DNA of 64,000 bases from positions 2,960,375-3,024,374 of the forward strand of contig JAKZAN010000002.1 in assembly GCA_023053545.1 (NCBI GenBank), read 5' to 3'. Each line of letters begins with the position of its first letter. Position 1 is the stretch's first letter. A program made the translations under genes and the position numbers. This document shows, one piece after another, positions 24,734 through 36,360 of this stretch. The notes beneath the pieces were generated by a model. That model was not told the DNA's origin, did not search any database, and was given only the letters and a program-made list of their open reading frames with translations. The DNA comes from Lepidurus packardi. Its lineage: Eukaryota; Arthropoda; Branchiopoda; Notostraca; Triopsidae.

Positions 24734-25441
24734 TTATTCATCATTGTCCTCTTCCAAATGATTCAACTTTAACCTTGGGGATTTTCCAATCTTGTCTGAC
24801 ACATTGGCTGGTTTAAGCTTACGCGGAGTGCGTTTGTTATTTCCCATTTCATAAGTAGGCATTGTTAGTTTGCCATCCACGAAGCCTTTATCGTCAGCGT
24901 TAGGAATGTGTTCGCTTCCACGTGCCATTCTTTTCTTGAAGATAACTTTAGTAGAATCGTCGTGAGCATTGTTGTCCATTATATCCTCTTTATGACGTTT
25001 GCGTTCTTCTAATTCTTTCAAAAATGACAGGGCTGTCGTTGTATTCGTTCTATCGGACATATCGCAGGCTGATACGTCCTCAAGTGAGTATTTTGTCCAC
25101 TTGCCCGGATTTTTCTGATAGTCAGGAACATTCCTTCTATTGTTAAAGCGATTGTTTGTACAATGGGGTTTTCTAGGAGGCGGTTTGTCTGGCGTAGGGC
25201 GCTTGAAGATACTCTCTGACCGTTTAAACTGAGACACATCAATGCCCTGGTCGTCGTCATCATGACTTCTTTTTTCTCTCTCTTTCGGTGCTTTGAAGTT
25301 TGATGCATTGTTTATCGGAACGCTACTAGTCAATTCTACTTTCAGCAAGGAGCCAAAAACAGCTTCTTTTCTCGCTTGGAAGGCATCTGTTGAGCCTTTT
25401 AGGTCGAAACTTTCCGTACTACTAGTACTCGTAGAATCCAT
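24734..25441 (-). CDS. TSSC4: TSSC4-like U5 snRNP assembly factor
   Basis: An intronless 235-residue protein similar to TSSC4, which in vertebrates binds U5 snRNP proteins and helps U5 and tri-snRNP assembly in the nucleus. The diagnostic part is the central block: an FKRSESIFKRP motif (about 70-82) followed by VPDYQKNPGKWTKYSLEDV (about 109-127), the most conserved TSSC4 segment. The N-terminus has an acidic-basic region (HDDDDQGIDVSQF) and the C-terminus is Lys-rich with an acidic end. It is shorter than human TSSC4 (about 330 residues). It lies tail to tail with the second SoxE gene, 130 bases between stop codons. An AATAAA on the minus strand (24671-24676) is a plausible polyadenylation signal. 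Start: the ATG at 25439-25441 begins MDSTSTSS. Confidence 0.8.
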   Translation of the reverse strand: MDSTSTSSTESFDLKGSTDAFQARKEAVFGSLLKVELTSSVPINNASNFKAPKEREKRSHDDDDQGIDVSQFKRSESIFKRPTPDKPPPRKPHCTNNRFNNRRNVPDYQKNPGKWTKYSLEDVSACDMSDRTNTTTALSFLKELEERKRHKEDIMDNNAHDDSTKVIFKKRMARGSEHIPNADDKGFVDGKLTMPTYEMGNNKRTPRKLKPANVSDKIGKSPRLKLNHLEEDNDE

Positions 25442-26183
25442 TTTGGACCAAGTCTATCGAACATTTATTATTAGCTAGGTCAACTTTCTTTGTTTTTTAA
25501 ATCTAGTAGTAGTACTCTTACTTAATTCAGCGAAGTAGAAACAAATTCCTTGAGTCGATAGGTGAGATTATTTACTGTTTACAAGTTCATGCGGCATGGT
25601 TCAATCTAGTATTTTTAACTATTAATTTAATTTCTATATTACATGAGACGCCATCTAGAGGCGATGTTGTAGAAAAGGAGCGATTTCTCGAAATGCGGAT
25701 AGTTCGGCTTGATAGCCACGGATTTCATGATGTGTTATTTTCTTCACTCACGATAGGGGTCGTAATCGATTAGGATTTGACTAATCGAAAGAAAATTTCG
25801 TTCGATAACCGATCAGTGGCAAATTTTCTTTATCTATTAGGTAAGGATTAGTGTCCAAATTTCTTTAAAAATTAGTTAAACGATTAGCGATTGGTTAGGG
25901 TAATCGATTGGTTAACGATTATTGTCATAATTATGACATTTTCTTAAAAAGACTCTGATTTTTGTAATGAAAAGAATGACGGGTATGTTGCATTTGAAAT
26001 TTTTCGGTGAATGGCTGCGCGTCATTAACTGTTACTGCAAGGGCCTGATGAATGTCTTGATTTCTGCTAAGAGAGCGTTCAACACCCGTAATTCTTGCTT
26101 GGTGTTTTTCTTTGGTGAGATATTGTCGATATTGGAGGTGGTGCATTTGGTTAGTCGTATTTCCTAAACATGCGTAGCCCCAA
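25442..26183. other. Intergenic region upstream of TSSC4
   Basis: The first 200 bases contain the TSSC4 promoter. The stretch at about 25750-25925 is made of repeated ATCGATTAG-like words in both orientations. No gene was recognised. A minus-strand open frame of 123 codons across 25931-26302 runs into the duplicated SoxE 3' end and has no family resemblance. Confidence 0.4.
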
Positions 26184-26356
26184 AACTGCTGCCTGGGGGC
26201 ATCAATCAGTCCAATGCTGCTTCTGCTACTGTGTCGATGTATGAAGCTTCGGCTCATGTTACGTCTTACGACTTCGGGTTCCAACCTTACATGAACAGTC
26301 AACGTTAAAAAAAAGTGAACGTGTCGATAAGGATTATTCTTGCGAGAAAGCTCCCA
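26184..26356 (+). pseudogene. Detached copy of the 3' end of the second SoxE gene
   Basis: 173 bases nearly identical to 24479-24650. It covers the last 41 codons of the plus-strand SoxE gene, its stop codon and about 47 bases of 3' UTR. I count one substitution (GATACG to GTTACG) and one extra A in the run after the stop. No upstream exon or HMG box accompanies it, and it lies 1.7 kb from the source beyond the TSSC4 gene. It is therefore a partial, recent duplication and not a gene. Confidence 0.9.
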
Positions 26357-26375
26357 GTGGCAATGTCTCGTGAAT

Positions 26376-26672
26376 GTTAATCGTTAGTTTATGTTAAAGG
26401 TATAAGAGTGGGCTACAAAGTTTAACCCACTCGTGCCAACCACACAGAAGCCGATTGAAACGAAAGGAAAGTATCTGGGTTATGCTGGCTAATTTTTATA
26501 GGCCTGTTGCTGTAAAGTTAAACCTAAGAAAAATTTGTTTTAGACAATTCCATCGAATTTGAATAGTGCGCGTTACTGGAACGGCGGCAAGCGGCGCTTT
26601 GTCTAACTTGCAGCCTCAGTCGCGCTCGCAAAGTCGAACAAGCAACATGTTCAGACAGAAACTATTGTTATG
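26376..26672 (+). repeat. Dispersed repeat B, copy 1
   Basis: About 295 bases from TGTTAATCGTTAG to ACTATTGTTAT. An inverted copy lies at 58100-58393. Similarity is high along the whole length, with small indels. No coding capacity. It is probably a non-autonomous element or an LTR fragment. Confidence 0.8.
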
Positions 26673-26822
26673 CATAACTTTATATATAGAATAGTTGTGT
26701 TTTTAGCTGAATTTACGTAACTTAGTCTGTCCGCAGTTACGAACAACATTCTTGTTAATTTATAAGCATTCTGTAGCGGCAGATGGCGGGCGAGAGGCAA
26801 GGAGAACGCCTGTGAAAGGCCA

Positions 26823-26846
26823 AGAGAGAGAGAGAGAGAGAGAGAG
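26823..26846 (+). repeat. (AG)n microsatellite
   Basis: About twelve AG units in a purine-rich stretch. Confidence 0.9.
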
Positions 26847-27690
26847 TGAGCGAGAGGAAAAGAGCGCGAGTGTAAAAGACGGAGTTACCGTTTTGATTGT
26901 TGTAGAAGCCCCGAGCTAAATCCCCACTTTAAATAAACTATCCTATCTAAATTAAATTAAAACTGTGTACACCTTTTTCCCAGGCCAGTTTCTCCTTTTT
27001 AGTGTGAAATCCGTTAGTGTAAATCACAAATTTACGCTACAATTCGTTCAACTTCATTTGTGGATTTTGTGCGTGTTTTCAGTGCGAAGTTTCATTCAAA
27101 TGTTTGGGCGTGTAGGCCTTTTTTAACGTCTAAAACAGACGATTTTGTGAAATTTGGGCTTTTGGGATTTTGTGAAATTTGGGAAGCAAGTCCGACAAGA
27201 TGCCGCTGGGTTATTCTTTTTCACCGTTTGCCTGCTCCAGTAGGTAATTATTATTGCAATTTTTTAGGAGAGACATAATTATTTCTTCGCCTGTTATTCA
27301 AATGAAGCTGAGGGAAAACATAGCATTCCACGTGGGAGAGTTATGTGTAAGATTAAGGAGAGATATTTTTAAATGTATTTCACAGTTTAATTTAATGCAA
27401 TAGATCAATAATTATAAAAGAATAGAATAGGTCCGTCCTTTTTACGTCGCAGCTCTCGTTCTTATGACGTTCTTATGAATTCGGCTTATTAGTTAGTTAT
27501 TTATACATGTAAACGAATGTGTATATTTCTCCATTCGTACATCGTCGTAAGCACTTGTAAGCTTTGTTTGCTTAATCCCCAAGTGTGGCTAGGAGACGTG
27601 GACTTTCCACAATTTTCGTTCCTATCCAGTTACTTGTTATTTGTACAGTTATTTGTTGTGTACAGTTATTCGTTGCCATTTTCCTATTTC

Positions 27691-27721
<31 letters not shown>

Positions 27722-28640
27722 GGGATAGTATTGCTAGATCGCAGAATGCCAGAGCACAGAATACGGAATTAAAAAAAACTACCCAACGCAGTGCCCTATC
27801 ACGTTGCTCGTTGCTAAAATTGCCATGGCCTCTGGCGAATGGATATGCACTCGCTGCCACTTTGCGTAGTGGACGGAATTAATCCCGCCAGCCATTTTGT
27901 GAACAGACGAAAAGCCAACTCCACGTCAGGTAACTTGCTCCCGTTTTATTCAAATTTTTCGACTCCCATCCGACTTTTATCAAACCGAAAATCAAACAGA
28001 CCTAAGTATTATGCAATCAGCTTGCATGGTATCACACTTTGTTAATTAAAAGTAACAATGTTGATAATGTTTGACATTATTCCCAGGGGTAAGCGTCAAA
28101 CAATTTTTCGAACGTTTTCAAGTTTATTCGCTCCCATTGTTTACATATTTCCATTAATTCAATTAACAACTACTAGGAAGTTATCATATTCTGCCTTCCG
28201 TTTCCTCTAGTTGGGCGAAGATTTTGTTTATCATATTTTTTCACGATAATGTTCAAAATCCGATTTGAGCAATTTCTAGATTTCTCTTAATTCCTCAATC
28301 CTCATGACTACCAACAAAGATACACCCCCGGAGGGTAATCCCGTTTTTGGATTAAAAAAAAATATCGGCACAAACAAATTTAGCAATTTTCCGGCTAAAA
28401 AACGTAATAATAAAAATTCCCGCATGGCCGCTATTGCCGGTCCCGGTCAAAGCTCCAGCGAACGTTTTTCTCCGCTGTCGCTTAACCCGAGTGACCGCCC
28501 TGTTCCGCCATTTTGATTTGTCTAGTCGGGTGGGATGACGTACTTTTTTCGAGACTCAAATTCAACTTGTTAAAGCGTAAAACCGTGTTAAGTTGTGTTT
28601 AAATATGTATTACTAAGAGTTGTCCCTTTTATATTTATTA
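26847..28640. other. Intergenic, no gene recognised
   Basis: Contains a T10 then G24 homopolymer junction at 27691-27724 and short open frames without resemblance to known proteins. A 70-codon frame near 28304-28516 is Pro/Ser/Asn-rich and unsupported. Confidence 0.4.
27701..27724 (+). repeat. Homopolymer G tract (24 G)
   Basis: Follows directly on a run of ten T. Plus-strand G orientation, as in the other long tracts. Confidence 0.95.
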
Positions 28641-29406
28641 GGTGGATTTGATACTCTGACGGTCTTATATTAAGTTTATGTCCTTTTCGGTGCTAATTTT
28701 CCCTAATCGGGTTTGGAAGGAGTAGCTCTTTGTGTTGGACGATGCGTAATCCCTGTGATCTGCCCCTTGGCGAACTTTCTTCAATTCCGAGGTGTTTTCA
28801 AGATGTTTTCGGTGTTTTCAAGACGAAGTCGAGGTAGCCTTTTCGTTTTCCCGAAATTGGTGTTAAATTCTCAAACTTTTATTTCGAGGAAATTTTCCTT
28901 CTCATTTGAGTCTCTGTACGCATTCTTTTCAAAGAGCGCTAAAATGAAATACTAAATATTAAAGCTGAATTCATTGTTTCAGTTTCTGCCAACAGGAAAG
29001 CTTTTGGAAAGGTTTAGAAAGCCATTTGGGTTCGAAAGAAAACGTCAATTTTAGGAATTAGCCTTTGACTCGTGTGTATGAGTTCCTACAAATTCGTTTC
29101 CCCCTTCTATGTTTGTTTTGCAGGATTTTCGCCATGTAGACCGCGGAAAGAGGGTGGAAGGTGGGAAGAACAATTTTGTGGGTTGTGGAACTCGTCCAAT
29201 GTATCGAAGCGAAAAGGAAGAGTGAATAAGTCGACTTGGTCAACGTCGCAATCGTCTGGAACTTGGAGCCCTTTCTTTCAGACATTCTTTCTTTCAGACT
29301 TTCTTTTGTGTGTGTTTTTCTCGTAATACTTTGGCATAATATTGGTGCTTGTCTCTTTTGTTCTAGAATTCTCAGCGAAAACGAAGTAAAATTCTTTCAA
29401 CTGGAT

Positions 29407-32094
29407 AAGGGTTACCATCTCACGCGGATAAAATTTAAGGACAACTTAGGAAATTGTCGCAAGAATCAAGTGTTAAATGGTTTTCGTGCGGATCCCCTAT
29501 TTCAGAAACACTTTCCCAAATTTCCTTATTAGTCAAAGAAATGAAACCATAAGAAGTTCAGTAAAACCAATCAGTATTTAGAGCTACAGAGCAATACATG
29601 ACTGTCGATGGCAGAAAGCACACGTGGCATACACACTGTCAGTATTTGACGCAGACATGCAAGGTAACTACAGCAAATATTTGCTTTTAGACAAAATTTT
29701 TTTGAGTAAGTTCTTGTCAGACAACAATTTCGCATGCATTCCAGCACAGGTCAAGTCATAATTTACCTGCACTTGTAGCAACGCTTTGACAGTCGACGGT
29801 AGCAGGCGGTTCCTGTCATCAGTCCACTGAATCGTAGACAAAGAAAACACACGCTCCACCGGAGCATTTGACACAGGAATGGAGAATAACGCCGACACTA
29901 ATTGGTGGAGATTTGGCATTTCTAAATGCCGGAAAAGGAACGCCCACTTCTTGTCAATTGGTTCTTCTGCCAGTCGCTTAGGTAGTCCAGAACGAAGAAA
30001 AGCATTGAGGGACGATACTTCGTCAAACAAGGCATCCACCGCACACAGTGAAGATTTCATGAGATAAGCTGCTTTGTAGACGTCACTGTAGGAGACTTCT
30101 TCACTGGCATTCAACAGCATCCACTCACATGTTTCAGGAAGCAATTCCGGATGGAACCACTTTTCTAAGTATGAAATTGCGGTGGTGTAGAACTGCAACA
30201 TTTCTGTACGCAATTTTCTTGCCGCTGACAGATCATCCAGTTCTTCGAGCGCTTTCATAGCCAATGCACCGAAGAATTCCTTCTCCTTCCTCTCTCTTAA
30301 CTTAGAAATGAGTAACTTCATGGCATTCAACATTTGAGGGAGAAGCAGATCATCCTTCTCCAATGTCAAAATCGTTTGCTGAAACACCTCCAGAGCCGAT
30401 AGCAAAAATAGGAACTGGATCTCAGCCGTTTCACTTTCAAAGAACATTGTCAGCATTTTAGGGACGTTGTCCACTGACAAGAAATAGCTCTTGAGTGGCT
30501 TCCATAACTCAAGCACTCTCTTGATTACTGGCAGCAAAGAGAGCCATCGGGTTCGAGAATGTGTTGGCAGTGCTGCATAGGAGACTTCAAGAAAATCACA
30601 GAATTCCTTCAATCTTTCGTGACGCAAAGTTTGTCCACAAAAATGAGATGAGATTTGCAAATTATGGCCTCAGCATCGCACTGCAGTTGTCCACCAGCAT
30701 GCTTTAAAGCATTATGCACGATGTGTGCTGGACACCCAATGGCAATAAGGGTGGGATCTGCGGATTTCATCTGTTTCAGTCTTGCGTAGACATTATTTGT
30801 TCCTCCAAAATGGACACCACCAAAATTTACATTTGCATTATCAGCACAAAAAGCAACACATTTGCCAATATCCACGCCATTCTTCTCCATGGTTTTTTGA
30901 ATATACTGTGCAATCATTTCAGACGTTTCCCCTTTCAGGGTCTCAAATTCCAGTAATCCAACTCGCAGACCGTTTTCACAGAAAAAACGAATCACAATGG
31001 GGAACGTCTTTAATTCCTTATGGTTACTGGCATCAATGGAAATTGAGTATGGTTGATCTTGCAAATCAGACAGAAGTTCCTTTACAGATGTTGGTGCCAA
31101 AACTCCACAGATAATTGCTTCAGTTTTAGTTCGTGCAGATGCAAATTTCTTCACTATGTCTGAGTCTGGAAACACGGTTGCTAGCATAGTGTTCATGCAA
31201 TCCGCTGATTTAAAAGAATGATGGTGTCTTACCAAATGGTAAGCAAGAGTTCCTTCAGCAGCGGCAGTTTTTAAGTCCACTGGCGAATTTGGCACAAGGA
31301 CAAACTTGTCCATTGCTTGCGATGTCTTCATCTCTTTCATAGCAGTCTTATGTCGAGCTGACTCCATGTGAGTTTTTATGAATGCTTGTCCACCATATGC
31401 GATATTCATGTCATATTGGCACACTTGACAATGTGCGAAGTTTTCTCCAAGACGACTCCTTTTAATCCCATCGAACTTCACGGCAAATTCTTCTCGATAT
31501 ATACATTTCCGTTTGGGTGCCATAGAAAATAGAACTTGGGCGACTTCGCAGGATCTGTTAACAAGTCAAGATAGCACGTAGTTAAATTATTTAAAGTATT
31601 GCACACAATAATTCCATTAATTATACACACTTACTTAGTCAAGACACCTCCTAAGTATGGTAACTGAAGACTGTGGAGAGCCGTGAAATGTCTCAGAGCA
31701 GCCAGCAACACACAAATGATTACACACGAGTGCGTATAGTATACGCACGTATACAATACACACGTGTACGCCGTATACTTGTGTCGTCACTAGCCACTTA
31801 CCATTAGCCAATAGGACAGTTGCATTCCCCTTCAGCAGCGTGTGTTTGACTTTGACGGCTATAGCCGTTGTCCACGGCCCGCTATGCCGAACGGCTAGCC
31901 ATTTTTAAACAGAACTTGCAACTGCATGCGGCCGGCATGTATTATTGATGTTTTGGTCCTTTTATTTTGACGAAATGTCTACAAAATTAGCAGCAACTCC
32001 CATTTAAGGACATATTTAAGGACAAACAGTCTTAAGGACGGGCATTCCAAATTTAAGGACTGTCCTTATCATTTAAGGACGGTTGGTAACCCTA
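29407..32094 (-). mobile_element. hAT-superfamily DNA transposon with 8-bp target duplication
   Basis: An element of 2688 bases. Its ends are short imperfect inverted repeats (left AAGGGTTACCA, right end reading TAGGGTTACCA inward). It is bordered on both sides by AACTGGAT (29399-29406 and 32095-32102), the 8-bp target duplication typical of hAT elements. The transposase is on the minus strand, broken by one frameshift. The noncoding right part (31,530-32,090) is rich in TTTAAGGAC words and has a palindromic stretch near 31,740. The inverted repeat arm at 48.36 kb holds the same flanks with a single AACTGGAT, that is, the empty site. Confidence 0.92.
29668..31523 (-). pseudogene. hAT transposase, one frameshift
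   Basis: Two overlapping minus-strand frames make one transposase. The N-terminal part (30609-31523, 304 codons) has a BED-like zinc finger (CQVC about residue 34, then HMESARH about 25 residues later) and the RNase H-like start with SIDASNHKELKT and a CADNANVN motif. The C-terminal part (29668-30660) carries the hAT dimerisation region with SNAPVERVFSLSTIQW and DDRNRLLP. The frames switch at about 30650-30660, most simply by a one-base indel. The gene ends in a normal stop at 29668. The single break suggests recent loss of activity, or a sequencing error. Role: cut-and-paste transposition. Confidence 0.88.
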
Positions 32095-32784
32095 AACTGG
32101 ATTCACTGCGTTACTACCCAGGATAAGCTTCATGGGAAGCCTTTATGACGCTAAACTCCGCCCACTTTCCAAGAAGCCGAGGATGCTTGTGAGCCGCAGT
32201 TACCAGATTCGTCTTTGGTATTTAATTCGTCTTTTCGTCATTACGCAAGATAAATTTTTTGATTCGAATGAACTCGATCTTTTTTATTAATATCTGCCTT
32301 GTCATTGTCTAGTAGGCTTGAGATAAAGCTAGGTTTAGCTACTATTCCGTATTGGGAAATACCGCGAGCACGCCCGTTCAGTCTTCATGGTCATCTGGGG
32401 GTTGGTGGGCGTGATTGTGGGGCCGGTGGAGGACCAGCAGACAAGAGACGGTATTGCGTGTGTGGTGTTGAAGAGGGCGGAGTAAGTTTGAATTCTTTTT
32501 TTTTAAAGTGTATATTAATGTTGTTGCTTTTATTCACATAGGCGTTATTACTTAACAACATCGCCATGACATTGTGCCTTTATGTCGTTAAAAATTCCGT
32601 CCATTAGAAGAAAACTAAGATTGTTGTGAGCTGTAGTTATCCAATTCACCAGTTTCGCCCTTGGTGTTCAGTAGTGGAGGTAAGGTATTTTCATTGGAAT
32701 GAACTCGATTTAAAAAAAAAAAAAAACATTTGCTTAGTCCTAGGCTCTTATGTGCTTTAGACGGAAACTTTCTTCAATTCTGCG

Positions 32785-34167
32785 GTGTTTTCAAGATTCT
32801 CGTACTCGTTCAATATCTCGAAGGGAAAAGGAAGATATAAATAAGTCAACTTGGGCAACGTCGCAATTGTCTGGAACTTGAGCTCCGCGCGCAAGTTAGT
32901 ACTGTGCTTTGTGTTACTTACATAATACTGCTGCTTGTCACTTTTGTTCTAGAATTCTCAAAGCGAAAGTTAAGCTAAAGAGGAGACTTCTAGATTCTCA
33001 TGAGCTGCAGTTGTCAAATTCAGCAGTTTCTTCCATGACGTTCATAACTGAAGGTAAACCATTTTAAAATTAAATGAACTGTTTTTCGAAAATTAGCATC
33101 CCATTGATCATAGGCTATTGTAAGCTTGAGATGGAGGTCTGTTGCGCTAACATTCCGTATCGAAACATTGTGTGAGCTGGACCTATCATTGGGAATGCTC
33201 TTTGAAGGGTAAGTTGTTCCCTTGATAATTTCGCTCCAAAAAGAGTTTTCCGTAGTGGAAATTTTGTTTGAATGTATTCATGTTTTCCTCATTCCTCTTT
33301 GCTCTAGGCTTGATCTTTTGAACCCCTGATGCTCTTTCCTCACTATTTAGTAGCACAGGCATTCCTAAAGAAGATCAATGGCGATTCGTCCAGCTGCAAT
33401 ACTGAAGATCATCGTCATCATTAGCTCTTCCCTCAACCCTTGCCTTGCCTTTGAGCGCCGCCGTAGCTGATTCCGGTGATGTTCTTCACGTCGGCTTCAA
33501 TTCGGATTCGCCCTTTCTTGTGATGGAACTGGAGACCCAGAGGGCATAAGGTATGCTAGGAGGTTTGGTTGCGGTAAATCGCTTAAAGATTTGCTGCAAT
33601 CCAACTTTCTGGGGGGCAGAAAAGTTTCCGTTGCTGCATGATTCGTTAGGTCTTTAATGGTAGCAACGGAGCTTCTCTGTTTTTTTGGGGGGGGCGTGGT
33701 TTAGGTGGATTTTGGATACCGATGGAAGTCAGGCAAGCAGGCTAGGGTTGAGTTCGTCTGTGGATCGAAGAAGTGGAGTAAGTTTTTCTCTTATTTTGTG
33801 TTTATTGAATATTAATAGTTTTATTTGTAATTCAAAAAGGCTTCTCCGCCGGATTCCCTGCGTTACTACTCAAGACTATCTTTATTTGAAGCCTTTATGA
33901 GGCTAAACTCTGTCCACTTTAGAAGAAAACGAGGATTTTTGTGAGCTGCAGTTAGCTGATTCACCAGATTCATCATTGATGTTCATTACGCAAGGTAAAT
34001 TTTTGGATTTAAATGAACTCGATCTTTTTTTATTAATATCTGCCTTGTCATTGTCGAATAGGCTTGAGATAGAGCTTCGTTTGGCTACTATTCCGTATTG
34101 GGAAATACCGCGAGCAGGCCCGTTCATTTTCAGTGTGTTAAGTCTTAAACGGTAGCAACGGAGCTTC
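32785..34167 (+). repeat. Diverged modules of the same repeat family
   Basis: A patchwork of shorter, more diverged copies. 33837-34165 repeats the module at 32098-32400 (CCCTGCGTTACTAC, then CTTGAGAT, then TACTATTCCGTATTGGGAAATACC). It again has GT-AG pairs (AAG then GTAAAT at about 33993 and TCGAATAG at about 34061). No coding gene. Confidence 0.6.
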
Positions 34168-36360
34168 TCTGGGTTTTGGTGGGCGTGGTTCGGGTGCATT
34201 ATGGGGCCTGTGGAGGACCAGCAGGAAAGGGGCGTTATATTCGGGTGTGGTGATGAAGAGGCGGAGTAAGTTTTGACTTTTAATTTGTGTAATTCTGTAT
34301 ACTAGTGTTGTTTTTATTCAAATAGGCCATCCATTGGATCACCCGCGTTATTACTTAACAACATCTCAGTGACATTGTGCCTTTATGTTGTTAAATGCCG
34401 TCCATTCGAGGAAAGCAAAGACATAAGAAGTGGCTCGGTTCTGGCCCTCGACCCACGTCGTAGTAGAATTCGCCAGAAGTTTCGGTTTGGCAAACCGTTC
34501 TCTGATTCTCTACCATGGATTGACGAACCCGAACCGAAGCTGTGCAGCACTGCATGTGTTTTTCGTATCAACACCAAACCGTGTCCGGATAGGTTCAAGA
34601 GAACCAATCCACAAGTGTATTGCCTTTGAACGGATGTGCACCCTGAAGAACCCTTATAACGTCAGTTGCTCCCTAGCAAGCAGTTAGTGCAGACTTGCTT
34701 TTCTCCAGCGATCTTGTGAAAGCTAGTAGTGAAGCTAATAGTGAGTTTATAGTTAAACATTACCAAGCGTGTTGAACGTTAATAATCGGATCTTCGAAAA
34801 CCCTGAAGAACCCCTATAACGTCAGTTGCTCCCTAGCAAGCAGTTAGTGCAGACTTGCTTATCCCCAGGGAAATTGTGAAAGCTAGTAGTGAGTTTATAG
34901 TTGAACATTACCAAGCATGTTGAACATTAACAATCCGATTAAGCGTTATCGTCGAAAACATTACAATTGGATCTTCGAAAATCTGGAGACAATTCAATGC
35001 GTGTTTAAAGTGTCAAGTGTGGTGTTTGGCAAAAGGCTGGCCAGGCCTATACCAGTAAAAAAAAAAAAATGTGGTCGTGTTAAGTGTACTCTCTACTTCA
35101 TCCTTAATTCTCTCTACTTCATCCCTGCCTTACATCATTTTCGCGGTCGACAAAATTTGCAACTTTAATCTGCTAAGCTGATACTTCTGCTACTTGGAGG
35201 TAGCTACTTAACTTCTGTGGGAATTAGGAGAACCAGAAGGAACAGGTATGCCAGGAGTTAAAGTGTTGTTGGCCGGTTAGGTCTTTTGCCGCAACGTTTA
35301 ATTTCCTGGGCGGCGAAAAGTCTTTGTTGTTGCCATTCATTAGGTCTTTAATGGTAACAACGAAGCTTTTCTATGGTAAACGGGTGGTGAACGGATTTGG
35401 GGAGCCTCTATTGAAGAACGCAGCCCTGGCAGGGATTGAAGTTTCGCCCATTTGCCTGATCCTTGGGATTTCTTCAAATCCCGGTGTATTCAAGAGTTGA
35501 AAAGTGCCGCGATAGACCGTTCTTCGGGTTGGTCCCTTGGTGAGCTTTCTTCACATTCAGCGGTGTTTCCAAGATTGCCTGCGAAGCCTAAGTCAACTTT
35601 TGCAAGTGGGAGTGTTCGCGAGGTCGAGGTAAAAGAGAATCTTTTTCTTTCCCATGTCGTTTAGATTTTGATTCGTTTGTAAACATTTGGAACGTACTTT
35701 TTTCTACTTTACGTTTCGTTGCAAGATCTTTGGTAACGTTAATCGACTAAAGTGGGTGGAAGGTGGCGAAAGGGGGAGGACAACTGGGTGTTACGACGTT
35801 CATACGATGTCCTGAACCGGAAATGCAGAAGTGAGGTCGACTTGACGAACGTCTCAAACGTGTGCAACTTGTGTTGTTTTTTATTTGTCCATCGAAAGTC
35901 TACAAACACAAAACTCGGCAAGTTTTCTACTTCTCCAAAGTCCTTCTCCTTTTCACATGTTTTATGCAACTTGTGTTGTTGTTTTTTATGTGTTATCGGA
36001 AGTCTACAAACGCGAATCAGGACAAGTTGGATCCTTTTCATACGTTTTGTGTTTTCACTCGATTTGGTAGCCTTCCTCTGCGGATGTGTTTGTTCACGCG
36101 TATTTGTAAGTTTTAGACATTTTGTTTATGAATTGATTTCATGCGTACTGACATTTTTCTCTTTTCTTCTAGTTTTCGGTGGCGAAATGAAGGGGAAGAG
36201 GAAGTAATCCTGTGCCAAGAGGTCAACTTCCAACGAATCCGATTTCAGTTTAAAGGTCATGGGGAGCTTCGAAGTGACTGTTGTAACACTTTAATTTACA
36301 TTTATAAGTTTTTACTCTTCATTGTTTCTTTCAGGCGAGCATCGTTGAGGTCTTCACTAT
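34168..36360 (+). repeat. Direct duplication beta, copy 1
   Basis: About 2.2 kb matching 38672-40831 in the same orientation. Shared features in order: GGTGGGCGTGGTTCGGGTGCA; a GT-AG pair of about 60 bases (34265-34325); an 86-codon frame (34369-34629); a block with GTGTTGTTGGCCGGTTAGG; a GT-AG pair at about 35629-35728; a 151-codon frame (35752-36207); and the lead-in to the 80-bp minisatellite. This copy has an extra tandem duplication of about 140 bases (34643-34780 and 34801-34920). The frames show many amino-acid replacements between copies and match no known family, so I treat the unit as noncoding or as an unknown transcript. Confidence 0.8.

Larger units (their letters stand above)
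28642..32784 (+). repeat. Left arm of a large inverted repeat, interrupted by a hAT element
   Basis: 28642-29406 and 32095-32784 together match, in inverted orientation, 47668-48922. The match starts at GTGGATTTGAT and runs to the segment around CTTCAATTCTGCGG. Differences are point changes plus a stretch of about 180 bases (29009-29192) missing from the right arm. The arm contains a 80-codon frame (32299-32541), also open in the other arm, and GT-AG pairs such as GGA then GTAAGT at 32480 with ACATAG at about 32541. No known protein is encoded. Confidence 0.85.

Noticed and set aside
25931-26302. 123-codon minus-strand frame between TSSC4 and repeat B
   Set aside because: Its first 40 codons are antisense to the duplicated SoxE tail. 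The rest shows no family motif.
27517-27882. 121-codon plus-strand frame
   Set aside because: Runs through the T10-G24 homopolymer junction and has no resemblance to known proteins.
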